Positions 28,396 to 35,439 of a stretch of DNA of 45,837 bases are shown one piece after another. The translations under genes were made by a program, and so were the position numbers. The notes beneath the pieces were generated by a model. That model had not been told where the DNA came from. It was given only the letters and a program-made list of their open reading frames with translations, and searched no databases. Numbering within the stretch: the stretch's first letter is position 1; each line of letters starts with the position of its first letter. The stretch is from IMG/VR virus record IMGVR_UViG_3300046167_000503, positions 1 through 45,837 of that record; one strand, given 5' to 3'. Origin of the DNA: a virus.

Positions 28396-29027
28396 TGCCT
28401 TCTATTCACCAGTTTTATGGAACTCGATGGAATTGGTTGCCGGACGATGAGGGAGGATTTCCGAATCAGAAGGTCGCATTTGATGGGCGTTATAAAATCA
28501 TATATGTTAATGAAGGTGTAACGGTCCTTAATGTAAAAGATGATATCTACTCTGCGTGGAAAGAATGGACGCTGGAATCACCTGAGTATCCTGCCGCAAT
28601 TGGATGGAAACGAGCAATCAGTGCAATTGGTGGTGAACCACTAAACGATACACTGAATGTTGGTAGTACATTCTTCTTGGAGAATAATTGGAGAATACAA
28701 CCACAATCCAGTAAGACGCCTTATATTCTTACAGTAAACGGTAACATATACACACGAGAAGCGGGCGGAAACCCGTTTCTCTTTGCACAAGGCGCGTCAA
28801 TAAACTTGACACGTTCTAACCTTGTTGACCAATTAGTTGCCTCGGCATCAATTAGCGAGGAAGATTACAACAACATAGCAAACAAAGTATGGGAATATAG
28901 TCAGAGTATTAACACTGGTAGCAACTCATACGGCGCATTAGCAAAGGGCATAGATAGTGACTTGAGCGATGTGAGAACTGAAGTAGACAAGACCTTGAAG
29001 AAGGGTGAATTTTTAGCACTATCATAG
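28395..29027 (+). CDS. Unassigned virion protein of a marine T4-like type
   Basis: 210 residues, start overlapping the stop of the preceding (rejoined) gene. The sequence has FDGRYKIIYVNEGVTVLNVK, IYSAWKEWTLESPEYPAA, AISAIGGEPLNDTLNVGSTF and NGNIYTREAGGNPFLFA, a pattern I associate with uncharacterised proteins that neighbour the protein upstream. It ends in a probable helical segment (DLSDVRTEVDKTLKKGEF). Likely a structural partner of the 26289 protein, given the coupling. No precise function. Confidence 0.8.
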   Translation: MPSIHQFYGTRWNWLPDDEGGFPNQKVAFDGRYKIIYVNEGVTVLNVKDDIYSAWKEWTLESPEYPAAIGWKRAISAIGGEPLNDTLNVGSTFFLENNWRIQPQSSKTPYILTVNGNIYTREAGGNPFLFAQGASINLTRSNLVDQLVASASISEEDYNNIANKVWEYSQSINTGSNSYGALAKGIDSDLSDVRTEVDKTLKKGEFLALS

Positions 29028-29036
29028 GAGATATAA

Positions 29037-29342
29037 ATGAGCGAAGTCGAACACGAATTTGAAGTAGAAATAACTGATCCACAAGTTGGCGTTGTAGGTG
29101 AAACTGAACCTGAAGCGATCAAGACTAATAGTCAGAACATCGGTGATTTTCTCGATGCGATCAAGGATCAAAACTTTACTCAAGCAGAACGACAGTTCAA
29201 TGATCTAATTGGAGATAGACTCCAAGACACACTCGATGCTACCAAAGCACGTATTGCCGCATCGATCTACGATGAGGCACCTACCGAAGAAGAAGCGGAA
29301 GAAATGGTCGATGATCTTGAAGACGATGAAGAAGAAGTCTAG
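29037..29342 (+). CDS. gp67: gp67-like prohead core (scaffold) protein
   Basis: 101 residues with AGGAGATATAA before the ATG. The core FLDAIKDQNFTQAERQFNDLI followed by an ATKARIAASIY helix and a strongly acidic tail (EEEAEEMVDDLEDDEEEV) parallels T4 gp67 (LIEAIKSNDLVAARKLFAEA, then a Glu/Asp tail). Gp67 is an essential component of the inner scaffold and is degraded by gp21 during head maturation. Position immediately before the gp68-gp21-gp22-gp23 set supports the call. The N-terminal 35 residues have no T4 counterpart. Confidence 0.85.
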   Translation: MSEVEHEFEVEITDPQVGVVGETEPEAIKTNSQNIGDFLDAIKDQNFTQAERQFNDLIGDRLQDTLDATKARIAASIYDEAPTEEEAEEMVDDLEDDEEEV

Positions 29343-29353
29343 AACCTTTTTTG

Positions 29354-29361
29354 TATAAATA
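29354..29361 (+). promoter_or_regulatory. T4-type late promoter immediately before gp68/gp21
   Basis: Exact TATAAATA ending only 6 bases before the ATG at 29368. By T4 geometry the transcript would start at or beside that ATG, so it may yield a leaderless gp68 message or mainly serve gp21 and the downstream head genes. Confidence 0.65.
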
Positions 29362-29367
29362 ATTGCT

Positions 29368-29571
29368 ATGAAAAGATTTTCCGCGCTAAGAGAAAAAAAG
29401 AAAATGCCAGCGGGCGAACATGTTTCTTCGAAGCGTGTGAATCGCCATACGGTAATGATTCATAAAGATAATAAAGGGTTCGTTGTCTATATCGACGGCG
29501 ATAAACTCGATACCTTCCGATCTGAGAAAGAAGCAGAGAAAGTGGGTACACAGTTTGCTAAGGATATGTAG
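29368..29571 (+). CDS. gp68: gp68-like prohead core protein
   Basis: 67 residues, basic: FSALREKKKMPAGEHVSSKR, then VMIHKDNKGFVVYIDGDKLD and a terminal helix (SEKEAEKVGTQFAKDM). The '(V/K)MIHKD.GKFV.YIDGDKLD' pattern recurs in small proteins located between gp67 and gp21 in marine T4-like phages, usually labelled gp68. It is much shorter than T4 gp68 (141 residues). The gp21 ATG follows its stop without a gap. Ribosome-site evidence is weak (AATTGCT before the ATG). Confidence 0.75.
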   Translation: MKRFSALREKKKMPAGEHVSSKRVNRHTVMIHKDNKGFVVYIDGDKLDTFRSEKEAEKVGTQFAKDM

Positions 29572-30231
29572 ATGAAGTTAATTGCTGAGTATCATGAACA
29601 GGACCTAGAATGTCTCGTAGAGAGAAACGAGAATGGCGATAAGTCTTATGTTATCGAGGGCGTCTTCGCCCAAGCAGAATCAAAGAATAGAAACGGACGT
29701 GTTTACCCTAAGCAGATCATGGAGTCTGCTGTAAACAAGTACGTTAAAGAACAGGTTAGCAAGAAGAGAGCAGTCGGTGAGTTAAATCATCCCGAAGGTC
29801 CTACTGTTAATCTGGATAAAGTTTCACATCTCATCACTCAACTTGAATTCAAGGGGAATGATGTGATTGGAAAGGCACAAATTTTGGATACTCCCATGGG
29901 TAAGATTGTTAAAGGTCTTCTCGAAGGTGGCGTTCAACTAGGAGTGTCAACTCGTGGTATGGGTAGTCTTGAGCAACGTAATGGCACAATGTACGTGAAA
30001 GAGGATTTTATCCTCAACACGGTAGATATTGTACAAGACCCCTCTGCTCCTGGTGCGTTTGTTAACGGCATCATGGAAGGAGTAGACTGGGTTTGGAACA
30101 ATGGAGTCATAACGCCTCAAGTAATTGAAGAAATGGAGACAGAAATTAAAACCGCTCCCGTAAAGCATCTCTATGAGACGCAGGTTCGTGAGTACAAAAA
30201 TTTCCTCTCATTACTCAAAAAAACACTTTAA
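29572..30231 (+). CDS. gp21: gp21 prohead core protease
   Basis: 219 residues (T4: 212). The herpes/T4-type serine protease motifs are intact: GVFAQAESKNRNGRVYPK near the N-terminus, GELNHPEGPTV with the catalytic His, and GVSTRGMGS with the catalytic Ser. They are followed by VDIVQDPSAPGAF, a conserved segment. Gp21 sits inside the prohead, is activated after assembly and cleaves scaffold and capsid proteins at (L/I)-x-E sites before DNA packaging. Start abuts the gp68 stop; gp22 follows after 10 bases with AAGGAG. Confidence 0.95.
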   Translation: MKLIAEYHEQDLECLVERNENGDKSYVIEGVFAQAESKNRNGRVYPKQIMESAVNKYVKEQVSKKRAVGELNHPEGPTVNLDKVSHLITQLEFKGNDVIGKAQILDTPMGKIVKGLLEGGVQLGVSTRGMGSLEQRNGTMYVKEDFILNTVDIVQDPSAPGAFVNGIMEGVDWVWNNGVITPQVIEEMETEIKTAPVKHLYETQVREYKNFLSLLKKTL

Positions 30232-30241
30232 GGAGTGAAGC

Positions 30242-30559
30242 ATGTCTGAAGAGAACAATGTGGCAACTTCTGAGGTAGATGAGTCTATCGAGGAAGCAAG
30301 TGGTCACGACATGAAGAATGCCGAAGCACAATCTGTAGCGTCAGTTGACAAAGCAGAAGACGGCACTAAGAAAGCGCCTGCGCGTAAAGGAGATTCTAGT
30401 AAGCAAGATCCAATGCCTAAAACTAAGGCAGGAATGTTGAATGCTATGTACTCTAAGTTATCAGGTATGAAAAAAGCAGACCTCCATGCAATGTATGGAA
30501 AAATGGCAGAAGAGATTGATCTAGGAAGAGACCGAAGGCGAAGAAGTAGAATTGCCTGA
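30242..30559 (+). CDS. gp22: gp22 prohead core scaffold, N-terminal part (frame broken)
   Basis: 105 codons. The start has an AAGGAGTGAAGC site and the protein begins with the marine gp22 pattern (VDESIEEASGHDMKNAEAQS, KAPARKGDSSKQDPMPKTK). The frame then runs out through RDRRRRSRIA, out of character for this acidic protein. If one G of the GG at 30524-30525 is dropped, the reading becomes EEIDL-EETEGEEVELPEF and continues smoothly into the next frame, giving a 344-residue gp22 (30242-31277). Gp22 is the major scaffold of the prohead and is digested by gp21. The two halves are one gene. Confidence 0.88.
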   Translation: MSEENNVATSEVDESIEEASGHDMKNAEAQSVASVDKAEDGTKKAPARKGDSSKQDPMPKTKAGMLNAMYSKLSGMKKADLHAMYGKMAEEIDLGRDRRRRSRIA

Positions 30560-31277
30560 GTTCACTTATGGAAACGAACTCGATGCACTGGTAGAAAACG
30601 AAGCAACTTTGTCCGATGAGTTTAAAGCGAAAACTGCTGTAATTTTCGAATCTGCTATGCGTAGCAAACTTGCTGAGGAAGTAGAGCGGTTAGAAGATGA
30701 ATATCAATCACGTCTCGACGAAGAACTGGACGCAACTCGTTCTGATCTTGTAGAGAAGGTTGATTCCTACCTCAACTACGTAGTTGAACAATGGATGACG
30801 GAAAATAAGGTTGCTGTAGAGACTGGTCTCCGAACAGAAATTGCTGAAGGGTTCATGAACTCTTTACGTGATCTGTTTGAAGAGTCTTACATCTCCGTTC
30901 CTGATTCTAAGGTTGACTTAGTTGATGAACTCGCTACACAGGTTGAAGAACTCGAAGAGAAGTTAAACGCCTCTACAGGTACTGTTCTTGAGATGTCTGA
31001 GAAAGTGGAAACTTTCCAACGTGAAAGTATCGTTCGCGATGCGGCACGTGACCTCGCAGAAACAGAAGTAGAGAAGTTAAACTCACTCGTTGAGAATCTC
31101 GACTTCGAAGACGAAGAATCTTTTGCTTCTAAAGTCAAGACTGTTAAAGAGTCTTACTTCAAGAAGGAAGTGGTTCAAGAAGAAGAAATTATTGAAGACT
31201 GGTCTGGTTCAGAAAACTCTGAAGTTTCTGGCATCATGTCACAGTACCTCAATGCAATCAAGAAATCTAATACTTAA
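30552..31277 (+). CDS. gp22: gp22 prohead core scaffold, C-terminal part in the +1 frame
   Basis: The frame is open from 30525, just after a TAG at 30522-30524, so the join must be at 30524-30525 or later. It encodes the bulk of gp22: ALVENEATLSDEFKAKTAVI, SDLVEKVDSYLNYVVEQWM, EGFMNSLRDLFEESYISVP and coiled-coil ELEEKLNASTG. It ends SGIMSQYLNAIKKSN, a classical gp22 C-terminus. The only in-frame start near its beginning is a TTG at 30552 without a convincing ribosome site, so independent translation is unlikely. It is 11 bases upstream of gp23. Confidence 0.88.
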   Translation: MPEFTYGNELDALVENEATLSDEFKAKTAVIFESAMRSKLAEEVERLEDEYQSRLDEELDATRSDLVEKVDSYLNYVVEQWMTENKVAVETGLRTEIAEGFMNSLRDLFEESYISVPDSKVDLVDELATQVEELEEKLNASTGTVLEMSEKVETFQRESIVRDAARDLAETEVEKLNSLVENLDFEDEESFASKVKTVKESYFKKEVVQEEEIIEDWSGSENSEVSGIMSQYLNAIKKSNT

Positions 31278-31288
31278 GGAGTACTTCA

Positions 31289-32659
31289 ATGCAAGTATCT
31301 TACGACAAATTAATTGAGAAGTGGGCACCCGTTCTCAACGAAGAGAGTGCTGGTCAAATCACTGATCAACACCGTAAATCAGTCACCGCCGCAATCTTGG
31401 AAAACCAAGAGCAAGCGATGATTAAAGAAGGTCAGTTAAACGAAGTCGCCGCTAACGTTGCGGCCGGTGGTACAGTAGCATCTGGCGGTGCCGCTGATAA
31501 CTGGAACCCAATCCTGATTGCCCTCGTACGTCGAGCAATGCCTAACTTGATGGCATACGACTTATGTGGTGTTCAACCAATGACTGGACCTACTGGACTT
31601 ATCTTCGCTATGAAGAGCAAGTACAAGTCAACCAAAGCAGGCGTTTCTGCTGGTGATGAGGCGCTCTTCGACGAAGCGGCAGTCTCTTTCTCTGGCGATT
31701 CATCTATTGGTGCTAACGGTACTCGTGGACCTTCTGGTCTTGTTGGTGCCGCTGACACTTCTGCTGACTCAAGCATCGTCGATTCTGGCGACACTTACAT
31801 TCCTGGTGGATTGAACACTCCTCCTGCTGGTCCTGGTTACTCTACGACCGCCGCAGAAGCATTGGGCAACACTGGTGGTGCATTTGCTGAGATGGGATTC
31901 ACCATCGAGAAGTCTACCGTCACTGCACAAACTCGTGCATTGAAGGCAGAGTACTCACTCGAACTCGCACAAGACTTGAGAGCAATCCACGGTCTTGACG
32001 CAGAGCAAGAGTTGGCAAACATCTTGTCTACTGAAATTCTTGCTGAGATCAACCGCGAAGTAATTCGTACGATCAACAGTCAAGCAAAGATCGGTTCACG
32101 TCAAGCAGGTATCCAAACTGCTGGTATCTTCGACCTTAGCACTGATGCTGATGGCCGTTGGTCAGTAGAGAAGTTCAAGGGTCTGTTGGTTCAATTAGAG
32201 CGTGAAGCAAACGTAATCGCGAAAGAAACTCGTCGCGGTAAGGGTAACATCGTTGTATGTTCATCTGACGTTGCTACTGCACTTGTTGCATCTGGCATGT
32301 TGGACTACAGTCCTGCTATCTCTGCAAACTTGCAGGTTGATGACACTGGTAACACGTTCGCAGGTGTATTGAACGGTCGTACTCGTGTTTACATCGATCC
32401 TTATGCACAAGCAGACTACGTTACTGTTGGTTATAAGGGAACTAACCCTTACGATGCTGGTGTTTTCTACTGCCCATACGTCCCTCTCCAGATGGTACGT
32501 GCGGTTGGTGAAGATGACTTCCAACCTCGGATCGGTTTCAAGACTCGTTATGGCATGGCATCTAACCCATTCGTTGGGTCAACGCCTGCTGACGGTCTTG
32601 CCGCAGTTCGTACCAATCAATATTATCGTATCTTCAGGGTTGACAATATCCTGGCATAA
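31289..32659 (+). CDS. gp23: gp23 major capsid protein
   Basis: 456 residues (T4: 521), TAAGGAGTACTTCA before the ATG. The conserved core includes PNLMAYDLCGVQPMTGPTG, FAMKSKY, FAEMGFTIEKSTVTAQTRAL, KAEYSLELAQDLRAIHGLD, ELANILSTEILAEINREV and the C-terminal IGFKTRYGMASNPF. T4 gp23 is trimmed by gp21 after (L/I)-x-E; the likely site here is LNE at residues 50-52, before an Ala/Gly-rich linker, though L16-N17-E18 also fits (inference). It builds the hexamers of the head. No separate gp24 vertex gene is seen in the window. A strong terminator follows. Confidence 0.97.
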   Translation: MQVSYDKLIEKWAPVLNEESAGQITDQHRKSVTAAILENQEQAMIKEGQLNEVAANVAAGGTVASGGAADNWNPILIALVRRAMPNLMAYDLCGVQPMTGPTGLIFAMKSKYKSTKAGVSAGDEALFDEAAVSFSGDSSIGANGTRGPSGLVGAADTSADSSIVDSGDTYIPGGLNTPPAGPGYSTTAAEALGNTGGAFAEMGFTIEKSTVTAQTRALKAEYSLELAQDLRAIHGLDAEQELANILSTEILAEINREVIRTINSQAKIGSRQAGIQTAGIFDLSTDADGRWSVEKFKGLLVQLEREANVIAKETRRGKGNIVVCSSDVATALVASGMLDYSPAISANLQVDDTGNTFAGVLNGRTRVYIDPYAQADYVTVGYKGTNPYDAGVFYCPYVPLQMVRAVGEDDFQPRIGFKTRYGMASNPFVGSTPADGLAAVRTNQYYRIFRVDNILA

Positions 32660-32696
32660 TATTGCTAATAAAAAGAATCAGTTTACTGATCATTTT

Positions 32697-32723
32697 GGGG
32701 AGACTTTTAGTCTCCCTTTTTTT
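32697..32723 (+). terminator. Rho-independent terminator after gp23
   Basis: GGGAGAC, loop TTTTA, GTCTCCC, then seven T residues: a 7-base-pair GC-rich stem with a classical U-tail. It ends the head-gene transcript and separates it from the accessory envelope cassette. Confidence 0.92.
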
Positions 32724-32744
32724 GCATAAGGAAACTAACATCAT

Positions 32745-33107
32745 ATGAAGAAATTAGCAATTGGTCTCATGACCTTTTTGCTATGTTTTAGTAATACAGT
32801 AAACAGTAAAGAGTGGAGTGAACGAGAAAAACAAATCTATTACTTTTATACTGGAGCAGTAATCGCAGATGGATTACAATCTGCAACTGCGATGAGAGAA
32901 GGTGGGTATAAAGAATCAAACCCTCTTTATGGTAACCGCATAAGCGACGAAGAAATCCTCGCAAGCACAATCCTTAGTTTATGGGGAATGCACTGGATGA
33001 TTGAGAAGGACGCCCCAGAATGGTTGCTCTGGACGATCACCGCTGGTAGATTTGCTGTAGTGGTCAATAACCACGAAGTCGGAGTGCGTATAAACATTAG
33101 ACTTTAA
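32745..33107 (+). CDS. Accessory secreted or membrane protein with signal peptide
   Basis: 120 residues, AAGGAAACTAACATCAT before the ATG. The N-terminus MKKLAIGLMTFLLCFSNTVNS is a clear Sec signal peptide (cleavage probably after VNS). The mature part has YYFYTGAVIADGLQSATAM, YKESNPLYGN and a weakly hydrophobic segment (ILSLWGMHWMI), with a second one near the C-terminus. The 'YTGA..AD..QS..A......ESNP(L/I)(L/Y)G' arrangement recalls small uncharacterised bacterial inner-membrane proteins. It is the first gene after the gp23 terminator, in a cassette of three envelope proteins. Function unknown; modification of the infected cell envelope is a reasonable inference. Confidence 0.75.
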   Translation: MKKLAIGLMTFLLCFSNTVNSKEWSEREKQIYYFYTGAVIADGLQSATAMREGGYKESNPLYGNRISDEEILASTILSLWGMHWMIEKDAPEWLLWTITAGRFAVVVNNHEVGVRINIRL

Positions 33108-33121
33108 CAGAACCTTAACAA

Positions 33122-33138
33122 AAGATTGATCCAATCTT
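33122..33138 (+). other. Short AT-rich hairpin between envelope genes
   Basis: AAGATTG, loop ATC, CAATCTT: a perfect 7-base-pair inverted repeat 14 bases after the stop of the 120-residue gene. There is no U-run, so it is at most a weak terminator or RNA-processing structure. Confidence 0.35.
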
Positions 33139-33161
33139 AACTTAATCCAATAGTCATTTAC

Positions 33162-33169
33162 TGTAAATA
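33162..33169 (+). promoter_or_regulatory. Possible late promoter (TGTAAATA, one mismatch)
   Basis: TGTAAATA differs from the late consensus at one position and lies 26 bases before the ATG at 33196, the same distance as for other late promoters here. It could start a transcript for the beta-strand protein and the permease-like gene. Supporting evidence is limited to position and similarity. Confidence 0.4.
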
Positions 33170-33195
33170 ATAGTAGCAAATAACAGGATGCTACT

Positions 33196-33501
33196 ATGAA
33201 AATGATTATTGGATTTCTATTTCTCTTCGTGCTAATTAATGCCCATCACAAGGCGTTAGCAAACCCCTACATAGAATACAAACGTGAGGACAACACTGTT
33301 CGTCACACCCATCAAGAACATCTGCGTGTAGGTTATAAAGCAGATAACAATCTCTACATTGAAGCAGGCACCATGACTGACAATAAGATCAGTGTGGAGA
33401 CTGGTTACAAGTTCAAGCAAAACAACTGGGTGTTCAAAGGTAAATTTGAACTGAAAGATAAAAGCGAAAAACTTGAAACTGAAATAAGGTATACATTCTG
33501 A
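33196..33501 (+). CDS. Small secreted beta-strand protein, possible mini outer-membrane protein
   Basis: 101 residues with CAGGATGCTACT before the ATG. A signal peptide (MKMIIGFLFLFVLINAHHKALA, shown here split: hydrophobic core IGFLFLFVLI, cleavage after ALA) is followed by about 79 residues of alternating polar/hydrophobic strands: HLRVGYKAD, LYIEAGTMTD, ISVETGYKFK, WVFKGKFELKD. It ends LETEIRYTF with a terminal Phe, the signature used by outer-membrane beta-barrels for Bam recognition. With about six strands it is too small for a porin, but it could form an oligomeric barrel or sit as a periplasmic sheet. No named family is recognised. Stop and next ATG overlap by one base. Confidence 0.72.
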   Translation: MKMIIGFLFLFVLINAHHKALANPYIEYKREDNTVRHTHQEHLRVGYKADNNLYIEAGTMTDNKISVETGYKFKQNNWVFKGKFELKDKSEKLETEIRYTF

Positions 33502-34433
33502 TGGACACAATGACTCTTGTTTGGACCATGCTTGGATTTGGTCTAGCATCTTACTCCGTTCTTGCAAACGATTCTATTCAAACTCTTGGTACTTGGATGG
33601 CGAGTAATCGTCAAGTCAAGTGGCAATACCTCTGGGCAGGTGCGAGTACAGTTCTCGTGTTTGCGCTCTGGTACGGTTGGGGAATGTACGGTGACATATC
33701 GTATGGGCGACTCGATAAGATTCCTTATGTTGACCCTCAATGGTATCATGCCGCCGCACCCGCAGTTCTTCTACTACTCACCCGCATAGGTGTACCCGTG
33801 AGTACATCGTTCCTTGTACTCTCAGCATTTGCATCAACATTTGTACTAGAGAAAATGTTAGTTAAATCCTTTGCAGGATATGGTGTTGCCGCAGTGAGTG
33901 CATACGTATTGTGGGCAATCGTTACCAAGTACATGCAGAATGTCAATCTTGGTGGTAGTGACACACAATGGCGAGTCGCACAGTGGGTCGTTACTGGATG
34001 GTTGTGGTGGACTTGGTTAAGTCACGATATGGCAAACATCGCAGTGTTCTTGCCTCGTGAGATCTCTGCGGAAATGCTTGTGGGTATCTCAGTATTATTT
34101 GTTGCTGGTCTTGCGTTTATGTTTCAAGAACAGGGTGGTAAGATCCAACAGATTGTCCGACAGAAAACTAGCACACAATACGTAAAGAGTGCGACACTGA
34201 TTGATCTGATTTATCTGATCATTCTGTTCTACTTCAAGCAGTACAACAACATCCCGATGTCAACGACTTGGGTGTTCATTGGTCTGCTGAGTGGTCGTGA
34301 ACTGGCAATTCAAACGTTTGCAAACAAACTGCCTGCAAAAGCATACCCGATTATCGCCAAAGACTTTGGTAAATTAATGGTTGGTGTGGGTGCATCTTTA
34401 GGAATTATTGTGGGTATTCATACTTTCACTTAG
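33501..34433 (+). CDS. PiT-type (inorganic phosphate permease-like) membrane protein
   Basis: 310 residues with about 8-9 hydrophobic segments. The N-terminal LANDSIQTLGT (residues about 21-31) resembles the 'GANDVANSFGT' signature of PiT sodium/proton-phosphate permeases. Each half has the partner motif: GVPVSTSFLVLSAF (about 97-110) and NIPMSTTWVFIGLLSGREL (about 250-268), matching 'PVSTTHA' in the inverted repeat of that family. The second ND motif is not obvious, so transport activity is uncertain. I have seen the general type as uncharacterised bacterial membrane proteins. In a phage it could alter phosphate uptake or act as a receptor-type or exclusion factor. Coupled to the secreted gene upstream. 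Confidence 0.75.
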   Translation: MDTMTLVWTMLGFGLASYSVLANDSIQTLGTWMASNRQVKWQYLWAGASTVLVFALWYGWGMYGDISYGRLDKIPYVDPQWYHAAAPAVLLLLTRIGVPVSTSFLVLSAFASTFVLEKMLVKSFAGYGVAAVSAYVLWAIVTKYMQNVNLGGSDTQWRVAQWVVTGWLWWTWLSHDMANIAVFLPREISAEMLVGISVLFVAGLAFMFQEQGGKIQQIVRQKTSTQYVKSATLIDLIYLIILFYFKQYNNIPMSTTWVFIGLLSGRELAIQTFANKLPAKAYPIIAKDFGKLMVGVGASLGIIVGIHTFT

Positions 34434-34441
34434 TATAAATA
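34434..34441 (+). promoter_or_regulatory. T4-type late promoter
   Basis: Exact TATAAATA directly after the stop of the permease-like gene and 27 bases before the ATG at 34469. It gives the tail-tube-like gene its own late transcript, independent of the envelope cassette. Confidence 0.72.
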
Positions 34442-34468
34442 CTCTTATCATAAAACTGATAACGAGCA

Positions 34469-34957
34469 ATGGCAGACTTTACTTGCAACACAAATTATTT
34501 AACACCGACTGGATTTAAGATCACGATTAGTCGCACAGACTATCCGAATCTTCAATTCTTTGCTCAACAGGTGCAACATCCATCAATGGACATTGGTGTA
34601 ACCGAGGTGGGTCGTCCTAGACTCGCCTCGTTGCCCTTTACCGGTGATGCGATTCAACACGCCAGTGTAAACATGGATGTGATTCTCGATGAAGAGATGA
34701 AAGTCTATGAAGAATTGTACACATGGATGGAGCGTCTGGTGAACGAACCCCACACGTTACCCACGGGTGACGGCACTGCATCTTACAACGATATTCGCGT
34801 GTCGATACTAAATAGCAATAACAATCCTATTCGTACGATACAATACGTCAATGCATTCCCCATCATGATTGGTGACATCACATTGGCGGCGACAAGCGAA
34901 GAGCAGTTTATTACATTCCCCGCATCATTTAGATTTGATTACTTTAAGTTTTTATGA
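34469..34957 (+). CDS. Second tail-tube-like (gp19-family) protein
   Basis: 162 residues. The layout follows the tube fold: a start FTCNTNYLTPTGFKITISR, then YPNLQFFAQQVQHPSMD, a middle LPFTGDAIQHASVNMDVILD with a 'YEELYTWMERLVNE' helix, and a terminal FITFPASFRFDYFKFL. It is a diverged paralogue of gp19 at 18329. T4 baseplate and tube-end proteins such as gp54 and gp48 contain tube-like domains, so this may be a tube initiator or terminator ring rather than the main tube; which one is not decidable here. It is the last late gene before the recombination block and has a late promoter. Confidence 0.72.
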   Translation: MADFTCNTNYLTPTGFKITISRTDYPNLQFFAQQVQHPSMDIGVTEVGRPRLASLPFTGDAIQHASVNMDVILDEEMKVYEELYTWMERLVNEPHTLPTGDGTASYNDIRVSILNSNNNPIRTIQYVNAFPIMIGDITLAATSEEQFITFPASFRFDYFKFL

Positions 34958-34963
34958 TATAAT
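34935..34963 (+). promoter_or_regulatory. Sigma70-type promoter upstream of uvsY
   Basis: TTGATT (34935-34940), 17-base spacer, TATAAT (34958-34963), with TG one base before the -10 (extended -10). It overlaps the end of the tail-tube-like gene and is placed to start transcription about 20 bases before uvsY. It lacks the late element. Confidence 0.78.
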
Positions 34964-34992
34964 GGTGATTATTTTTACTATGGAACTACATT

Positions 34993-35439
34993 ATGACCTT
35001 AGAACAAATTCTCGAAATGTGGAAAGAAGATGCTCAGATCGAGTTCAATAAACTTGACGTATCATCCCACGAGACTCCTAGACTACATGCTAAGTATCTA
35101 GAACTACACGCAACGACCAAACTCAAACTCAAGGACGCACAGTTCAAGCAACGTACGCTCCTGTTCGATAAGAAAGCATACTATGAAGGTAAGATGCCAA
35201 AGGAAGACGTAGAGAAGCGAGGGTGGGCGTTCGATCCCTACGATGGTTTGATTGTCAAGACCAACAAAGATCGCGAGTACTACTACGAGACTGACGATGA
35301 CATTCGCAAGAGCGAAGCACAGATTTACTACCTAGAAACAATGATAGATACATTGAAAGAGATTCTTGAGAACGTCAAGTGGAGACACCAGACGATTGGC
35401 AATATGATTAGATGGAAACAGTTCGAGGCAGGGTTTTGA
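34993..35439 (+). CDS. uvsY: UvsY recombination mediator
   Basis: 148 residues (T4: 137). It begins LEQILEMWKEDAQIEFNKL, similar to T4 (LEDLQEELKKDVFIDSTKL), includes LHAKYLELHATTKLKLKDAQ, a YYEGKMPKED segment (T4 DYYSGRGDGDE) and ends IRWKQFEAGF (T4 DMRAFEAGK). UvsY loads UvsX recombinase onto gp32-covered single-stranded DNA and is needed for recombination-dependent replication. It is first in the recombination unit and its stop overlaps the uvsW ATG (TGATG). Confidence 0.92.
   Translation: MTLEQILEMWKEDAQIEFNKLDVSSHETPRLHAKYLELHATTKLKLKDAQFKQRTLLFDKKAYYEGKMPKEDVEKRGWAFDPYDGLIVKTNKDREYYYETDDDIRKSEAQIYYLETMIDTLKEILENVKWRHQTIGNMIRWKQFEAGF

Noticed and set aside
14915-32659. Introns, homing endonucleases, tRNA genes, CRISPR arrays or insertion sequences
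   Set aside because: Terminase, portal, capsid and the replication genes were inspected; apart from the single-base breaks they are continuous, and no repeat array, tRNA cloverleaf or transposase was seen anywhere in the window.
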